Shown: positions 18,614 through 27,140, numbered from the stretch's first letter. The stretch is DNA of 64,000 nucleotides from Ferroplasma acidiphilum (GCF_002078355.1 NZ_CP015363.1:1364001-1428000); one strand, 5' to 3'. Numbers and translations: made by a program. The notes: a model not told the origin generated them from the sequence alone.

Positions 18614-19576
18614 TTACATATATTCATTTTTAAACCAGTTGATAGTGTTATTTATTCCATCGTCATATGTTGTATGTCTGAATTCCGGGTATTCATTTAG
18701 AAATTTTCTGTCGTCCAGTATATATGGTTCACTGTATTCATAAATAAGCTCCATAATTTCATTTATATTTGAACTAAAATGTGCCAGCAATTTTAAATCT
18801 AGTTTAGAAATAACTTTTAATTTTATTTTTAAATTTAGCCTGTTGTATATTTTATTAATGAATTCCCTCGCTGTTATTATATCGCCCGATACATGGTATA
18901 CTTTTCCATATGAATTAATATTTCTAAGTAACAATAATGTTGCTTTCGCGGCATCGTCAATATAAGTAAAATTATGCGGGATATCAGGATTTACCGGCCA
19001 TATTGCCTTTTTATTTTTCATTGCCTTTATAAACATCCCGCCGTATAAATCATTTGTTACATTCGGCCCATAAAAATCAGCAAATCTGGGAATCACAAGG
19101 CCTATTTTGTCCTTTTTATAATACTCAAATAAAAGTTTTTCTATATTATTCCTTAAAATACCTTTTTTGCCGTTTGCATTTAATGGATGCTCTTCATTTA
19201 CAGGCAGATAATCAAATTTTCCATAGCCATAAACATTACCTGGAAAAACCACTGTTGAATTTGATGTTTCAGCACCCTTTAAAATATTCTCGGTTGAAAT
19301 ATAATAATTTTGCCAATTCTTATATGGAAAATTATTGGCTATGTATATTACTGATGCGCCTTTTAAATCCTTTATAATTTTATCCATGTTAAAAATATCT
19401 GATTTCACAATATCAACATCTTTCGGGAATAATTTTAATGCTTTTTCCTCATTTCTAACTATAGCACGCACATTTATTTTATTTTTTAAAAGTATTTTTG
19501 TTACAGCATAGCCATAGGCACCTGTTGCACCGATAACAACATGCAGGCCATTATCTATATCGTACTTATTATTCAT
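18614..19576 (-). CDS. NAD(P)-dependent epimerase/dehydratase (extended SDR)
   Basis: A 320-residue Rossmann protein. GATGAYG near residue 18 binds the dinucleotide. PGNVYGYGKF near residue 112 sits where SDRs place the catalytic Tyr, and NFTYIDDAAKATLLLL near 203 is typical of atypical or extended SDRs that bind NADP. The usual YxxxK is not obvious, as in atypical SDRs. The gene is divergent from the TetR regulator at 19650, the usual arrangement for a repressor and its target. The substrate is unknown. Confidence 0.75.
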   Translation of the reverse strand: MNNKYDIDNGLHVVIGATGAYGYAVTKILLKNKINVRAIVRNEEKALKLFPKDVDIVKSDIFNMDKIIKDLKGASVIYIANNFPYKNWQNYYISTENILKGAETSNSTVVFPGNVYGYGKFDYLPVNEEHPLNANGKKGILRNNIEKLLFEYYKKDKIGLVIPRFADFYGPNVTNDLYGGMFIKAMKNKKAIWPVNPDIPHNFTYIDDAAKATLLLLRNINSYGKVYHVSGDIITAREFINKIYNRLNLKIKLKVISKLDLKLLAHFSSNINEIMELIYEYSEPYILDDRKFLNEYPEFRHTTYDDGINNTINWFKNEYM

Positions 19577-19612
19577 AAAACTGAATGAATAGTTAGTATT
19601 AAAACTTATTGT

Positions 19613-19635
19613 TTAGAAATGATTTAATATTCTAA
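19613..19635. promoter_or_regulatory. Candidate TetR operator between the SDR gene and its regulator
   Basis: TTAGAA (19613-19618) and TTCTAA (19630-19635) form inverted half-sites around an 11-bp AT-rich centre that contains a TATA-like box for the regulator gene at 19650. Flanking bases extend the arms imperfectly. The position overlaps the promoter, as expected for an autoregulated TetR repressor. Confidence 0.4.
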
Positions 19636-19649
19636 CTTAATATATCATA

Positions 19650-20234
19650 ATGCCTAAAGTTATTCAGGATTACAGGGAAATGGCAAAGGAAAAGATTATC
19701 GAATCTGCATCAAAGTTATTTTTTCAGATGGGATATAATAATGCAGGAATGGAAAACATAGCCAGAGACATGGGTATAACAAAAGGTACATTATATTTAT
19801 ATTTTAAAAATAAGGAAGAACTTTTAAATAAAACGTGTAAGGTAAATATGGATTTACTGGAAACAAATTTAAAAAAATCGGTTTCAGGGAATATGATTAC
19901 AGGCATAGAAAAATTTTTTGCAGATGAAATGAAATTACCGGATTATAAAAAATTTTACTGGATATTTGCATTAAATGAAATAAATGTAAACAATAATATA
20001 AAAGAAATAATAGAAAATAGCTATAAGAGGTATGTAAAATATATATCGGATTTAATTGAAAATTTGAAACAGGATGGCACCATCTCAGAAAGCATTAATT
20101 CTACAGATCTCGCCAGAATATTAATAGCATTTCATAACGGTGTTCTCATAAGTATTATGCAGGGCCTTGATAATCCCACAGCAACATCTATTTTTAACTC
20201 TGGCATAAGAAGTTTATTTGGCAATCGCTCTTAA
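19650..20234 (+). CDS. TetR/AcrR-family transcriptional regulator
   Basis: A 194-residue regulator. Residues 10-57 form the TetR DNA-binding domain with AKEKIIESASKLFFQMGY, NIARDMGITKGTLYLYFKNKEEL and a KGTLYLYF recognition helix. The C-terminal ligand-binding part is helical and ends in ATSIFNSGIRSLF. It probably represses the divergent dehydrogenase and itself. The promoter box lies in the palindrome at 19613-19635. Confidence 0.9.
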   Translation: MPKVIQDYREMAKEKIIESASKLFFQMGYNNAGMENIARDMGITKGTLYLYFKNKEELLNKTCKVNMDLLETNLKKSVSGNMITGIEKFFADEMKLPDYKKFYWIFALNEINVNNNIKEIIENSYKRYVKYISDLIENLKQDGTISESINSTDLARILIAFHNGVLISIMQGLDNPTATSIFNSGIRSLFGNRS

Positions 20235-20360
20235 TAATTATTTTATACTTATTAAGAATAGAATTAATTAATATTATATCGCCGTTTAATCAAACTGTTA
20301 TCCGATAGGTAAGTGTTGATCTGGTGTAAATAATTGTAGCTTTCCAGCTATATCTTTCAA

Positions 20361-20825
20361 CTATATATGACGGGGAAATCTGTGGCTAGTTACTAATAAA
20401 TATATAGGTATAGAAAGAGAAAATACACCCGGTATCCCTATAGTTATTAAATTAATCATAAGCATAGAGTGCGAAATAATTTGAGGACGGTTGCCTGTGG
20501 AAGGAAGCAAAAGAGGTAAAATTAAAGAAAAAAACAAGAAAATAAAAAGTAGATAGACCCACATTGCAAGATTATGCCTCACAGAGTTATGGCTTAATTT
20601 ATCTCTTAAATATTCTAGATAAAAAATAATATCTATACCTACAAATCCTATGATTGCGACAGGGAATATACCTGTATAAAAGTTATATTTAGCACTTATA
20701 ATATTACCTATAGAGCCAAGGTATGCTAATCTGTAAAACATAATAATAAATAAAAAAGTAAGGACTACAATAGAAATTATTATGTAATTACTTATTTTTT
20801 TAACATTTTTTGTATTATTATTCAT
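20361..20825 (-). CDS. Four-helix membrane protein in an operon with a secreted protein
   Basis: A 154-residue protein with four strong hydrophobic segments (about residues 12-30, 47-65, 85-110 and 122-146) and a short basic tail. I recognise no family. The start lies 6 nt after the stop of the secreted-protein gene (20832), so both are on one transcript. A small polytopic protein next to a secreted protein with a hydrophobic hairpin suggests an immunity, anchoring or export partner, but this is inference only. Confidence 0.55.
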   Translation of the reverse strand: MNNNTKNVKKISNYIIISIVVLTFLFIIMFYRLAYLGSIGNIISAKYNFYTGIFPVAIIGFVGIDIIFYLEYLRDKLSHNSVRHNLAMWVYLLFIFLFFSLILPLLLPSTGNRPQIISHSMLMINLITIGIPGVFSLSIPIYLLVTSHRFPRHI

Positions 20826-20831
20826 ATTATA

Positions 20832-21830
20832 TCACCATGGAGGAGATAGGGTTGGCCAAACGCTGCTATGTGGCAATAGACTTGGTACCTGTAGATCAGG
20901 GGGAGCCGTTGTTAAAAATGGAAAATAAGCCCATTGCCCTGAATATGTTAAATTTCCATTGAAATTGTATGCACGATTTGAATGTGCACCGAGTTCCCCA
21001 TATATGCCTGTATCCCAGAAATCCCACCAGTTTCCTACTGAAACATCAAACTCAACATAGGGTATAGTAGTACCCTGACTTGAAATATGATCATTTGTAA
21101 ATACAGCCCATGCTGCCACAACTACTGCTTCCAACGCAACTGCAACCGCTGCTACTTCCGGTGCAGCTATAAGGGCTGTATCCGTTGCTATTCCCGCATC
21201 AGTAGTTATAAGGCCAAGCATGATATAATAATTTCTCGCACCTATGGAACCATAAAAAGTATCCGAATCATAAAACACATATGCGTTTCCCCATCCATAC
21301 GATTTATGATAAGTATGCGGATCGAAAGTGATCAATCTGGCATGGCTGCCGGTAATCATATACATTGAATTATTTGGTATCCATGTATTTTGATTGCTTT
21401 TATAAATAATAGATTTTATGTATACGCTATTTCCTGTTGTTTTAATATATTCATTGTAATTAGAACCTAAAATTTCAGTAATTTTATTCGTGTACTTATG
21501 TGCTATGCTAATGTTGCTTATTGAGAGCTGTGTGTATATTTTATTATTAACGGCTGCATAACTACCAGTAACCGGTTTCCCGCTTAATGACGGGCTTTTT
21601 GCTAAATTAACTGCCTTCCAATTTAAATCACCTTTTGCAAAATTGTTTTGTTCAAAATTATTGTATGTATTACCGTTCACAGCATAATTGCCAATGGCAA
21701 GTTGTGGCGATATTTTATTAACTGCTGCATTGCCATGAACTGTATGCATATTGTCTGCTGCAGGGACAAATGCAATCATTACAAATATTAGGGCTATTAA
21801 TACACCTATTATTACCTTCTTTTTATTCAT
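20832..21830 (-). CDS. Secreted protein with an Ala/Val-rich hydrophobic hairpin, unknown function
   Basis: A 332-residue protein with a clear signal peptide: KKK, a hydrophobic core (residues 6-24) and an Ala-Asp junction near 25. The exported part is rich in Asn, Tyr, Ser and Thr, as in archaeal surface proteins. Residues 203-244 form a long Ala/Val-rich hydrophobic stretch (including AAPEVAAVAVALEAVVVAAW) that could be a helical hairpin. Aromatic and Pro-rich segments follow, with an LSPPW end. No known domain is recognised. It is the first gene of an operon with a four-helix membrane protein. Confidence 0.55.
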   Translation of the reverse strand: MNKKKVIIGVLIALIFVMIAFVPAADNMHTVHGNAAVNKISPQLAIGNYAVNGNTYNNFEQNNFAKGDLNWKAVNLAKSPSLSGKPVTGSYAAVNNKIYTQLSISNISIAHKYTNKITEILGSNYNEYIKTTGNSVYIKSIIYKSNQNTWIPNNSMYMITGSHARLITFDPHTYHKSYGWGNAYVFYDSDTFYGSIGARNYYIMLGLITTDAGIATDTALIAAPEVAAVAVALEAVVVAAWAVFTNDHISSQGTTIPYVEFDVSVGNWWDFWDTGIYGELGAHSNRAYNFNGNLTYSGQWAYFPFLTTAPPDLQVPSLLPHSSVWPTLSPPW

Positions 21831-21866
21831 AATGATATTAATACATGAATATATATATATATTTCG

Positions 21867-21881
21867 GTAACAATATTAATA
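21867..21881 (+). repeat. Left 15-bp direct repeat (target-site duplication)
   Basis: GTAACAATATTAATA occurs here and, perfectly, at 25591-25605. Each copy abuts the outer end of the inverted repeats that bound the 21882-25590 element. IS481-family elements are known to make variable duplications of up to about 15 bp. Confidence 0.8.
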
Positions 21882-21904
21882 TATAATATCTAGAATTGAG
21901 TTCC
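21882..21904 (+). repeat. Left terminal inverted repeat of the composite element
   Basis: This 23-bp end pairs with 25568-25590: 17 of 23 positions are the same when the right copy is reverse-complemented, with the shared core ATATC, GAA and AGTTCC. Related 23-bp ends lie at 45340-45362 and 47028-47050, each with 20 of 23 matches to this copy. Confidence 0.75.
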
Positions 21905-22210
21905 TTGTATAATGATTTTATCCATAACTCCATTATGGCAATGATCAGGGAATACTGTGAGTTCTTTGTGGGTCAATCCACCGTATATAGTATGTATATC
22001 CCTTTTCATATTCAAGTATAAAAATAATGTATATTGTGCAAATGCACCGATAATAAGCAAGGCTGTTGGAATATGGAAAGGGAGAGTGTGAACTGGTCTG
22101 GAGGTTATATGATATATGTTGGAATAGATATAGCTAAAAAGAAGTTTGATTATTGCATTATAAACAGTGAAATGAATTTAATAAAAGATTGTGTCCAGAA
22201 TTATGTGTGT

Positions 22211-23371
22211 TTATAAAGGGTACCTCCTATTGAACATTTCTTTTATTTCATCATTGCATTTATAATATCCGTTCATCTTCCTGAATGCATGCTTTGAATT
22301 GTATTCTATTGATTTATAGTAAAATACCTTCATTGCTGAATCCTCATCAGGGAATGATGATATTGTTTTTACCCTTCTCCTTACCTCTCCATTAAATCGT
22401 TCAATAGCATTGGTAGATTTCAATGATCTCCATATACTGGAAGGATAATTATAGAATCTTAATAGCTTTCCCAGATTCTTTTCAGTATTGTATATTACCT
22501 TAGGATACTTGTTCTCCCATTTGTATTTAAAATCATTGAATTTTATAATAGCTTCTTCTTTATTATCACATTTAAACATCTTATTCGCATCTATTGTTAT
22601 TTCATCAATATCTTTCTCCCTTACATTTGATTTTAATCCTCTTGCATAGTGTATTGTACACAATTGAAACTCTGATCGGGGATATATTTCCATTACTTCC
22701 TCATCCAGATTCTTTATTCCATCTGCTACAATTAACAATGGCTCTTTTAATCCTCTATTATACAGGTCTTCCAGTACATCCTTATATGTATTATGTGATT
22801 CTTTAACTGTTAAATAGAATCCCAGTAACTCATATTCTCCTGTTTCTTTAATTCCTAATGCAAATATAACAGGCTCTTTATCCACATTTCCCCTTCTTAA
22901 ATAGAAGAATAATCCATCTAAAAATACTGCTATATACCTTTTATCCAGTGGCCTGTTAATAAACTTATAAACCTCTTCTATGGTTAAATCTGTTATTCTT
23001 GATACTGTGGATTTAGAATATTTATTTCCTAATATATCCTCCATTATACCTGCTATTCTCCTTGTAGATATGCCATTGGAATACATTGATACTATTAGGT
23101 CCTCCATTCCTATTGATCTGTTATAGGGTTCTATTACCTGTGTATGGAAATTGCTTTCCCTGTCTCTTGGTATGTTTAACTGTTTTATTTCACCATACTT
23201 TGTCTTTAGATCTCTCTTATATTTTCCATTCTTTATTCCTGGATTATTTTCTAAATATGCATTTAACTCTATTTCCATTAATTTCTCTATTCTTTCCTTT
23301 ATTGCATTTCTCAATAATTTATCTATGTCTATGTTCTCAATATCCGATATGTTTATATCTGTATTTTCCAT
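22211..23371 (-). CDS. IS256/Mutator-family transposase
   Basis: A 386-residue transposase of the IS256 family. The N-terminal part has the SMYSNGISTRRIAGIMEDI helix; the catalytic core has FLDGLFF (first Asp), a LLIVADGIKNLDEEV segment (second Asp) and NAIERFNGEVRRR with the last Glu. The family cuts and pastes DNA through a DDE RNase H fold. The full length suggests it is active. A GGGAGG ribosome-binding site lies 8 nt before the ATG, unlike the leaderless genes around it, and an upstream hairpin (23407-23443) lies in its leader. Confidence 0.92.
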   Translation of the reverse strand: MENTDINISDIENIDIDKLLRNAIKERIEKLMEIELNAYLENNPGIKNGKYKRDLKTKYGEIKQLNIPRDRESNFHTQVIEPYNRSIGMEDLIVSMYSNGISTRRIAGIMEDILGNKYSKSTVSRITDLTIEEVYKFINRPLDKRYIAVFLDGLFFYLRRGNVDKEPVIFALGIKETGEYELLGFYLTVKESHNTYKDVLEDLYNRGLKEPLLIVADGIKNLDEEVMEIYPRSEFQLCTIHYARGLKSNVREKDIDEITIDANKMFKCDNKEEAIIKFNDFKYKWENKYPKVIYNTEKNLGKLLRFYNYPSSIWRSLKSTNAIERFNGEVRRRVKTISSFPDEDSAMKVFYYKSIEYNSKHAFRKMNGYYKCNDEIKEMFNRRYPL

Positions 23372-23406
23372 ATTTTATTACCTCCCTGAACAAAAGAGGT
23401 ATCCTT

Positions 23407-23443
23407 CTCTGTTATTTAATGATTGAATTCATTGATAACAGAG
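23407..23443 (-). promoter_or_regulatory. Leader hairpin of the IS256 transposase mRNA
   Basis: CTCTGTTAT (23407-23415) and ATAACAGAG (23435-23443) form a perfect 9-bp stem with a 19-nt loop. It lies about 35 nt before the start codon and just downstream of a TATA-like box (near 23449-23456). In the diverged copy at 51629-51665 two neighbouring stem pairs are swapped (C-G/T-A to T-A/C-G) and pairing is kept, which supports an RNA role. Confidence 0.5.
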
Positions 23444-24544
23444 GGGTTTATATTTACACATAATTACATACACAACCAATAAAAAGGGGAATACTGATAA
23501 ACAATAACTATGGCTTCAGTGAATTTCTAAAGATAATAAAGAATTATAGAAATATAAAAATAGGAATGGAATCAACAAGTATATACCATGTGAATTTATA
23601 CAATTATTTAATAGAAAACAGTCGCAGTGCAATAATATTAAACTCTCTGGAGACAAAATTATTGAAGAGTTCAAGGATAAGGAAGAATAAGACAGATAAA
23701 ATAGATGCAGAAGCAATAGCAAAATATATTATCATACGTAAAAACAATATAATTACCATGGATAAAAATACTGAGAATACTTACACAAATCTTAAGGAAT
23801 ACGTATACACATACATAAGAATAAACAGGAAAATAACAATGGCAAAGAACCAGTTAATAGTAGATATGGATCTATTATACCCCGGATTAACCGCGGTGGC
23901 CAATGTTAATTCCAAATATTTCATGGAAATAATAAGCAACATAGATCAAATCATTGAAAATAATTATAAAATAAAATATATCAGTGACAGTAAACACAGT
24001 GAAATAAGAAATATCTTAATAAACAGCAATACTAATAATGCAGTCAAATACGACATAGATATAAACATTGAAACACTGGAATTATTGAACAAGCAGTTAA
24101 TGAAAACAAAAAATATCATAGAAGATGAGTATAATAGTATGGATTCCAAAATAAAGACAATTCCAGGAATAGGGACTATAACAGGTTCTATAATATTGTC
24201 ATCTATAGGAGACATAAACAGGTTTGATTCTATTATAAAGCTAAGGGCCTATTCAGGTATGGATCCAGTGGTTAAACAATCTGGGGATTATAATATTACA
24301 TCAAAAATATCAAAAAGGGGAAACCCGTTAATAAGGTATGCACTGTATTTATCAACTGTATCTGCTATTAGATTTAATCCAGTAATTAAAAGATATTACA
24401 CAAGGAAGAAGAATGATGGCATGAAAGGAAATAAGCTATTAATTGCGTGTTCCAACAAATTACTGAATATCATATACTCCGTATTGAAGAATAATAAGGA
24501 TTTTGAAGATCCTCTGAATAATATAAATTAAAAAATAATTAAAG

Positions 24545-24581
24545 AAAATACGTATTTTTGAATATCAATAGCGTAAGCTAT
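24545..24581 (+). promoter_or_regulatory. Palindrome and GTAA-loop hairpin between the IS110-like and IS481-like genes
   Basis: AAAATACGTATTTT (24545-24558) is a perfect 14-bp palindrome. It is followed by ATAGC-GTAA-GCTAT (24568-24581), a 5-bp stem with a GNRA-type loop. The structure could be a terminator, part of an IS110 guide (bridge) RNA, or an old element end. The rest of the 24532-24670 spacer is AT-rich. Confidence 0.4.
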
Positions 24582-24670
24582 AGAAGTTATGAATATTTAT
24601 ATGTAAAAAGTAAAATTAATATAGTATACTATATAAACATTATAATATAGAAAAAAGAGTTAAAGAAAAG

Positions 24671-25558
24671 GTGAAGTTAAACAATAAAAAAATAAAATAC
24701 ATAATCAAACAGAAAGAAAAAGGAGAATCATCTAAGAAATTAGCAATTATTTATGGAGTAACTGTAAGGTACATAAATAAGATCTATTTCAATTATTTAG
24801 AATATGGAAAAGAAGAATTATATAAAACAGGAAGAAAGAAAAAGAATATAGACAGCAATACAGAGGAATTAATAATTAACATAAGGGATAATTATCCTTT
24901 ATCAGGGCCATTGCCGATAGAGAAATACCTTAAGGATAAGGGTATACAAATATCGCATAATATTATATACAGAATACTGTTAAAATACAATATGGTAAAT
25001 GAGGATATTAATAAGAAGAACCAGAGAAAATACCTGAAGTATGAGAGGGAACATTCTAATTCACTATGGCATATGGACTGGACCAAGTACAGTGATAGTG
25101 AGAAATTGATAATAATAGAGGATGATGCTTCAAGGTTCATAGTAGGAATGGGAATATACAGTGAGGAAACTATTGATAATACAATAGAAACCTTGGAAAT
25201 AGCTATAGATTTATATGGAAAGCCAGAAGAGATATTGACAGACCATGGAACACAGTTCTTTTCAAATGGTAAGAATGGAATACCCGGTGATAAGAACAAG
25301 TTCCAGGAATATTTAGATAACAATAATATAAAACATATAGTTGGAAGAATAGATCATCCACAGACTAATGGGAAACTGGAAAGATTAAACTACACAATTA
25401 AAAGGCTAAGGCCTTATTTCAGTACCTGGGATGAAGTTGTATATTACTACAATTATAAGAGAAGGCATATGTCATTATCCATAGATGACAGGCCTGTTGT
25501 AACACCAGCTATGGCATATGAAGAAAAGGGAGGTAAGTTAAATGTTAAAGAACAATAA
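24671..25558 (+). CDS. IS481-like DDE transposase
   Basis: A 295-residue transposase. A helix-turn-helix region (residues 1-60, KLAIIYGVTVRYINKIY) precedes an integrase core with WHMDWTK (first Asp), EILTDHGTQF (second Asp) and HPQTNGKLERLN (Glu); YNYKRRHMSL closes the fold. The frame starts with GTG. The frame upstream of it reads in a protein-like way (EKRVKEKVKL), so a nonstandard earlier start is possible. The right terminal repeat lies only 9 bp beyond the stop codon, so this is the transposase most likely to own the outer ends. Confidence 0.85.
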   Translation: MKLNNKKIKYIIKQKEKGESSKKLAIIYGVTVRYINKIYFNYLEYGKEELYKTGRKKKNIDSNTEELIINIRDNYPLSGPLPIEKYLKDKGIQISHNIIYRILLKYNMVNEDINKKNQRKYLKYEREHSNSLWHMDWTKYSDSEKLIIIEDDASRFIVGMGIYSEETIDNTIETLEIAIDLYGKPEEILTDHGTQFFSNGKNGIPGDKNKFQEYLDNNNIKHIVGRIDHPQTNGKLERLNYTIKRLRPYFSTWDEVVYYYNYKRRHMSLSIDDRPVVTPAMAYEEKGGKLNVKEQ

Positions 25559-25567
25559 ATATATAAG

Positions 25568-25590
25568 GGAACTAATTTCGGGATATCACA
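25568..25590 (-). repeat. Right terminal inverted repeat of the composite element
   Basis: This is the partner of 21882-21904. Read inward from the outside it begins TGTGATATC, and TGT is the usual first triplet of IS481 ends. It directly abuts the second GTAACAATATTAATA copy. Confidence 0.75.
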
Positions 25591-25605
25591 GTAACAATAT
25601 TAATA
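25591..25605 (+). repeat. Right 15-bp direct repeat (target-site duplication)
   Basis: A perfect copy of GTAACAATATTAATA at 21867-21881, directly outside the right terminal repeat. Confidence 0.8.
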
Positions 25606-25814
25606 AATAATTTACTATTTAATAATTTACCGGTCAATTTTTATAATTTTATTCAAAAAGAAAGGTATATTGAGCGATAGTCATAGAAAATTTTATGGTC
25701 TGCTATTATGTGCTAAATTAATCTGTTACCTAAATTTGTCTTCTAAAAAAACAAATTATGTATGAAATTGTTTTATTAGAAAACAATTTTATATTATTGT
25801 TGTATTGCATACAT

Positions 25815-27140
25815 ATGGAAGGCAGCAAATTAGCTTTCAGAAAAGTGATATCAGAATGGTTACTTGCGAGTGTACCTGAAGCACATAAAAGAAATATTAA
25901 TGTGTCAATGGATTCAAATAAAATTATCACAATTATAGGCCCGAGAAGATCAGGAAAAACCTATTTTTTGTATTATTTAATCAATGAATTATTGAAAACA
26001 GAACCTAAAAACAATATATTATACATAAATTTTGAGGACGAAAGATTGATGAATGTAACAATTTCAGACATGGATAATATAATTCCTTTGTTCATTGAAC
26101 TTGCAAACCCCTCAAAAGATAAAAAAATATACCTGTTCTTTGATGAGATACAGAATATAAAATTCTGGGAAAAATATATAAGAAGAGTTTATGACACATC
26201 AAAATACAAAATTTTTATCTCGGGGTCATCTTCTAAATTATTAAGCAGGGAAATTTCCACTTCATTAAGAGGGAGAAATATTGAGTATACTATAATGCCA
26301 CTGAGTTTTCAGGAATATTTAGAATTTAATAGAATGGAATATTCAAATTTAGCAGGATACACCGATCAGCGAGGATATATACTGTCAGAACTCAATAATT
26401 ATTTTAAATATGGAGGTTATCCCGAGGTTGCCCTTGAGAAAAATGATAATAATAAATTAATGATATTGAAATCATATTACAATACAATATTTTCCATGGA
26501 TATGGCTGAACATTTTAATATCTCTGAGGTGAATGTTCTTGATGCATTTATGAAGTATTCAGTATCTATATATTCTAAATATTTCAGCATATCAAAGATT
26601 TACAATACATTTAAGTCTGTAGGTTATAAAATCAGCAAAAATAAATTACTGGAATTTTTATATGATTCCCGGGAAATATTTTTTCTGTTTAGCCTGAATA
26701 TATACACCAGATCTGAAAACAAAAAAATGTCATATAACAAGAAGATATATTCAGTTGACCCTGGTATTATATACGCACTGAAAAATGAAATGTCCATAAC
26801 AAGATTGATGAAAAATATAGTTTTTCTGGAACTTAATCATAGATGTATTGAAAACAATCTGGATGTTTCGTACTGGAAGGAATATGGAAAAGCAAATGGA
26901 AAAGAGGTTGATTTTGTAGTATCAGATTCCTTAAAAATTGTAGAATTAATACAGGTTACATACGCTTCAGACGCAAGTGAAATTGACAAAAGAGAAATAT
27001 CTGCATTATTATCAGCTGCAAAATACTTTGAAGCGCATAAATTATCAATTATCACATGGGATTTTAAAGGCGTTATAATAGAAAACAATGAAAAAATAAT
27101 ATTCGTTCCTTTATGGGAATGGCTGCTTAATTTGAATTAA
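25815..27140 (+). CDS. AAA+ ATPase with DUF4143 nuclease-like C-terminus
   Basis: A 441-residue member of the archaeal AAA_14/DUF4143 family. The Walker A loop is GPRRSGKT (near residue 42), Walker B is IYLFFDEIQN near residue 105, and FISGSSSKLL is the sensor region. The C-terminal half has the DUF4143 fold, with DFVVSDSLKIVELIQV resembling a restriction-like nuclease core. Such proteins are common on archaeal islands; their role is not established. An in-frame ATG at 25758 exists, but a TATA-like box (25787-25794) fits a start at ATG 25815. The location beside the transposon suggests gain by transfer. Confidence 0.82.
   Translation: MEGSKLAFRKVISEWLLASVPEAHKRNINVSMDSNKIITIIGPRRSGKTYFLYYLINELLKTEPKNNILYINFEDERLMNVTISDMDNIIPLFIELANPSKDKKIYLFFDEIQNIKFWEKYIRRVYDTSKYKIFISGSSSKLLSREISTSLRGRNIEYTIMPLSFQEYLEFNRMEYSNLAGYTDQRGYILSELNNYFKYGGYPEVALEKNDNNKLMILKSYYNTIFSMDMAEHFNISEVNVLDAFMKYSVSIYSKYFSISKIYNTFKSVGYKISKNKLLEFLYDSREIFFLFSLNIYTRSENKKMSYNKKIYSVDPGIIYALKNEMSITRLMKNIVFLELNHRCIENNLDVSYWKEYGKANGKEVDFVVSDSLKIVELIQVTYASDASEIDKREISALLSAAKYFEAHKLSIITWDFKGVIIENNEKIIFVPLWEWLLNLN

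Larger units (their letters stand above)
22187..23477 (-). mobile_element. IS256-family insertion sequence
   Basis: A 1291-bp element whose ends read G[A/G]TTGTGT, with a further matching block AATTATGTGT and TATAAA. It is flanked by the 7-bp direct repeat AATAAAA (22180-22186 and 23478-23484). It lies inside the IS110-like gene in reverse orientation and carries one transposase gene. A diverged copy of its upstream end is at 51596-51712. Confidence 0.88.
22109..24531 (+). pseudogene. IS110-family transposase gene, interrupted by IS256
   Basis: The N-terminal part (22109-22186, starting MIYVGIDIAKKKFD) and the rest (23485-24531) are in the same frame. Removing 22187-23484 (the IS256 element plus one 7-bp duplication) restores a 374-residue protein. 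The first Asp in GIDIAK, the Glu in GMESTSIY, the Asp pair in KTDKIDAEA and the C-terminal serine region (RAYSGMDPVV, SKRGNPLIRY) are the DEDD and serine sites of the IS110 family. A GGAGGTT ribosome-binding site lies just before the ATG. The gene is inactive as it stands. Confidence 0.88.
21882..25590 (+). mobile_element. Nested transposon: inverted-repeat element holding IS481-like, IS110-like and IS256 transposases
   Basis: The 3.7-kb unit is bounded by 23-bp inverted repeats and a perfect 15-bp target duplication. From left to right it holds a 200-bp leader, an IS110-like DEDD transposase gene split by an IS256 element (22187-23477), a 140-bp spacer with a palindrome and a GTAA-loop hairpin, and an IS481-like DDE transposase gene. 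Without the IS256 copy it would be about 2.4 kb. The simplest history is an IS481-type element that received an IS110-type element, which then received IS256. A true two-transposase element is the alternative. Confidence 0.75.

Noticed and set aside
23086-23463. A 125-codon hydrophobic plus-strand frame
   Set aside because: It is the reverse shadow of the IS256 transposase start and leader.
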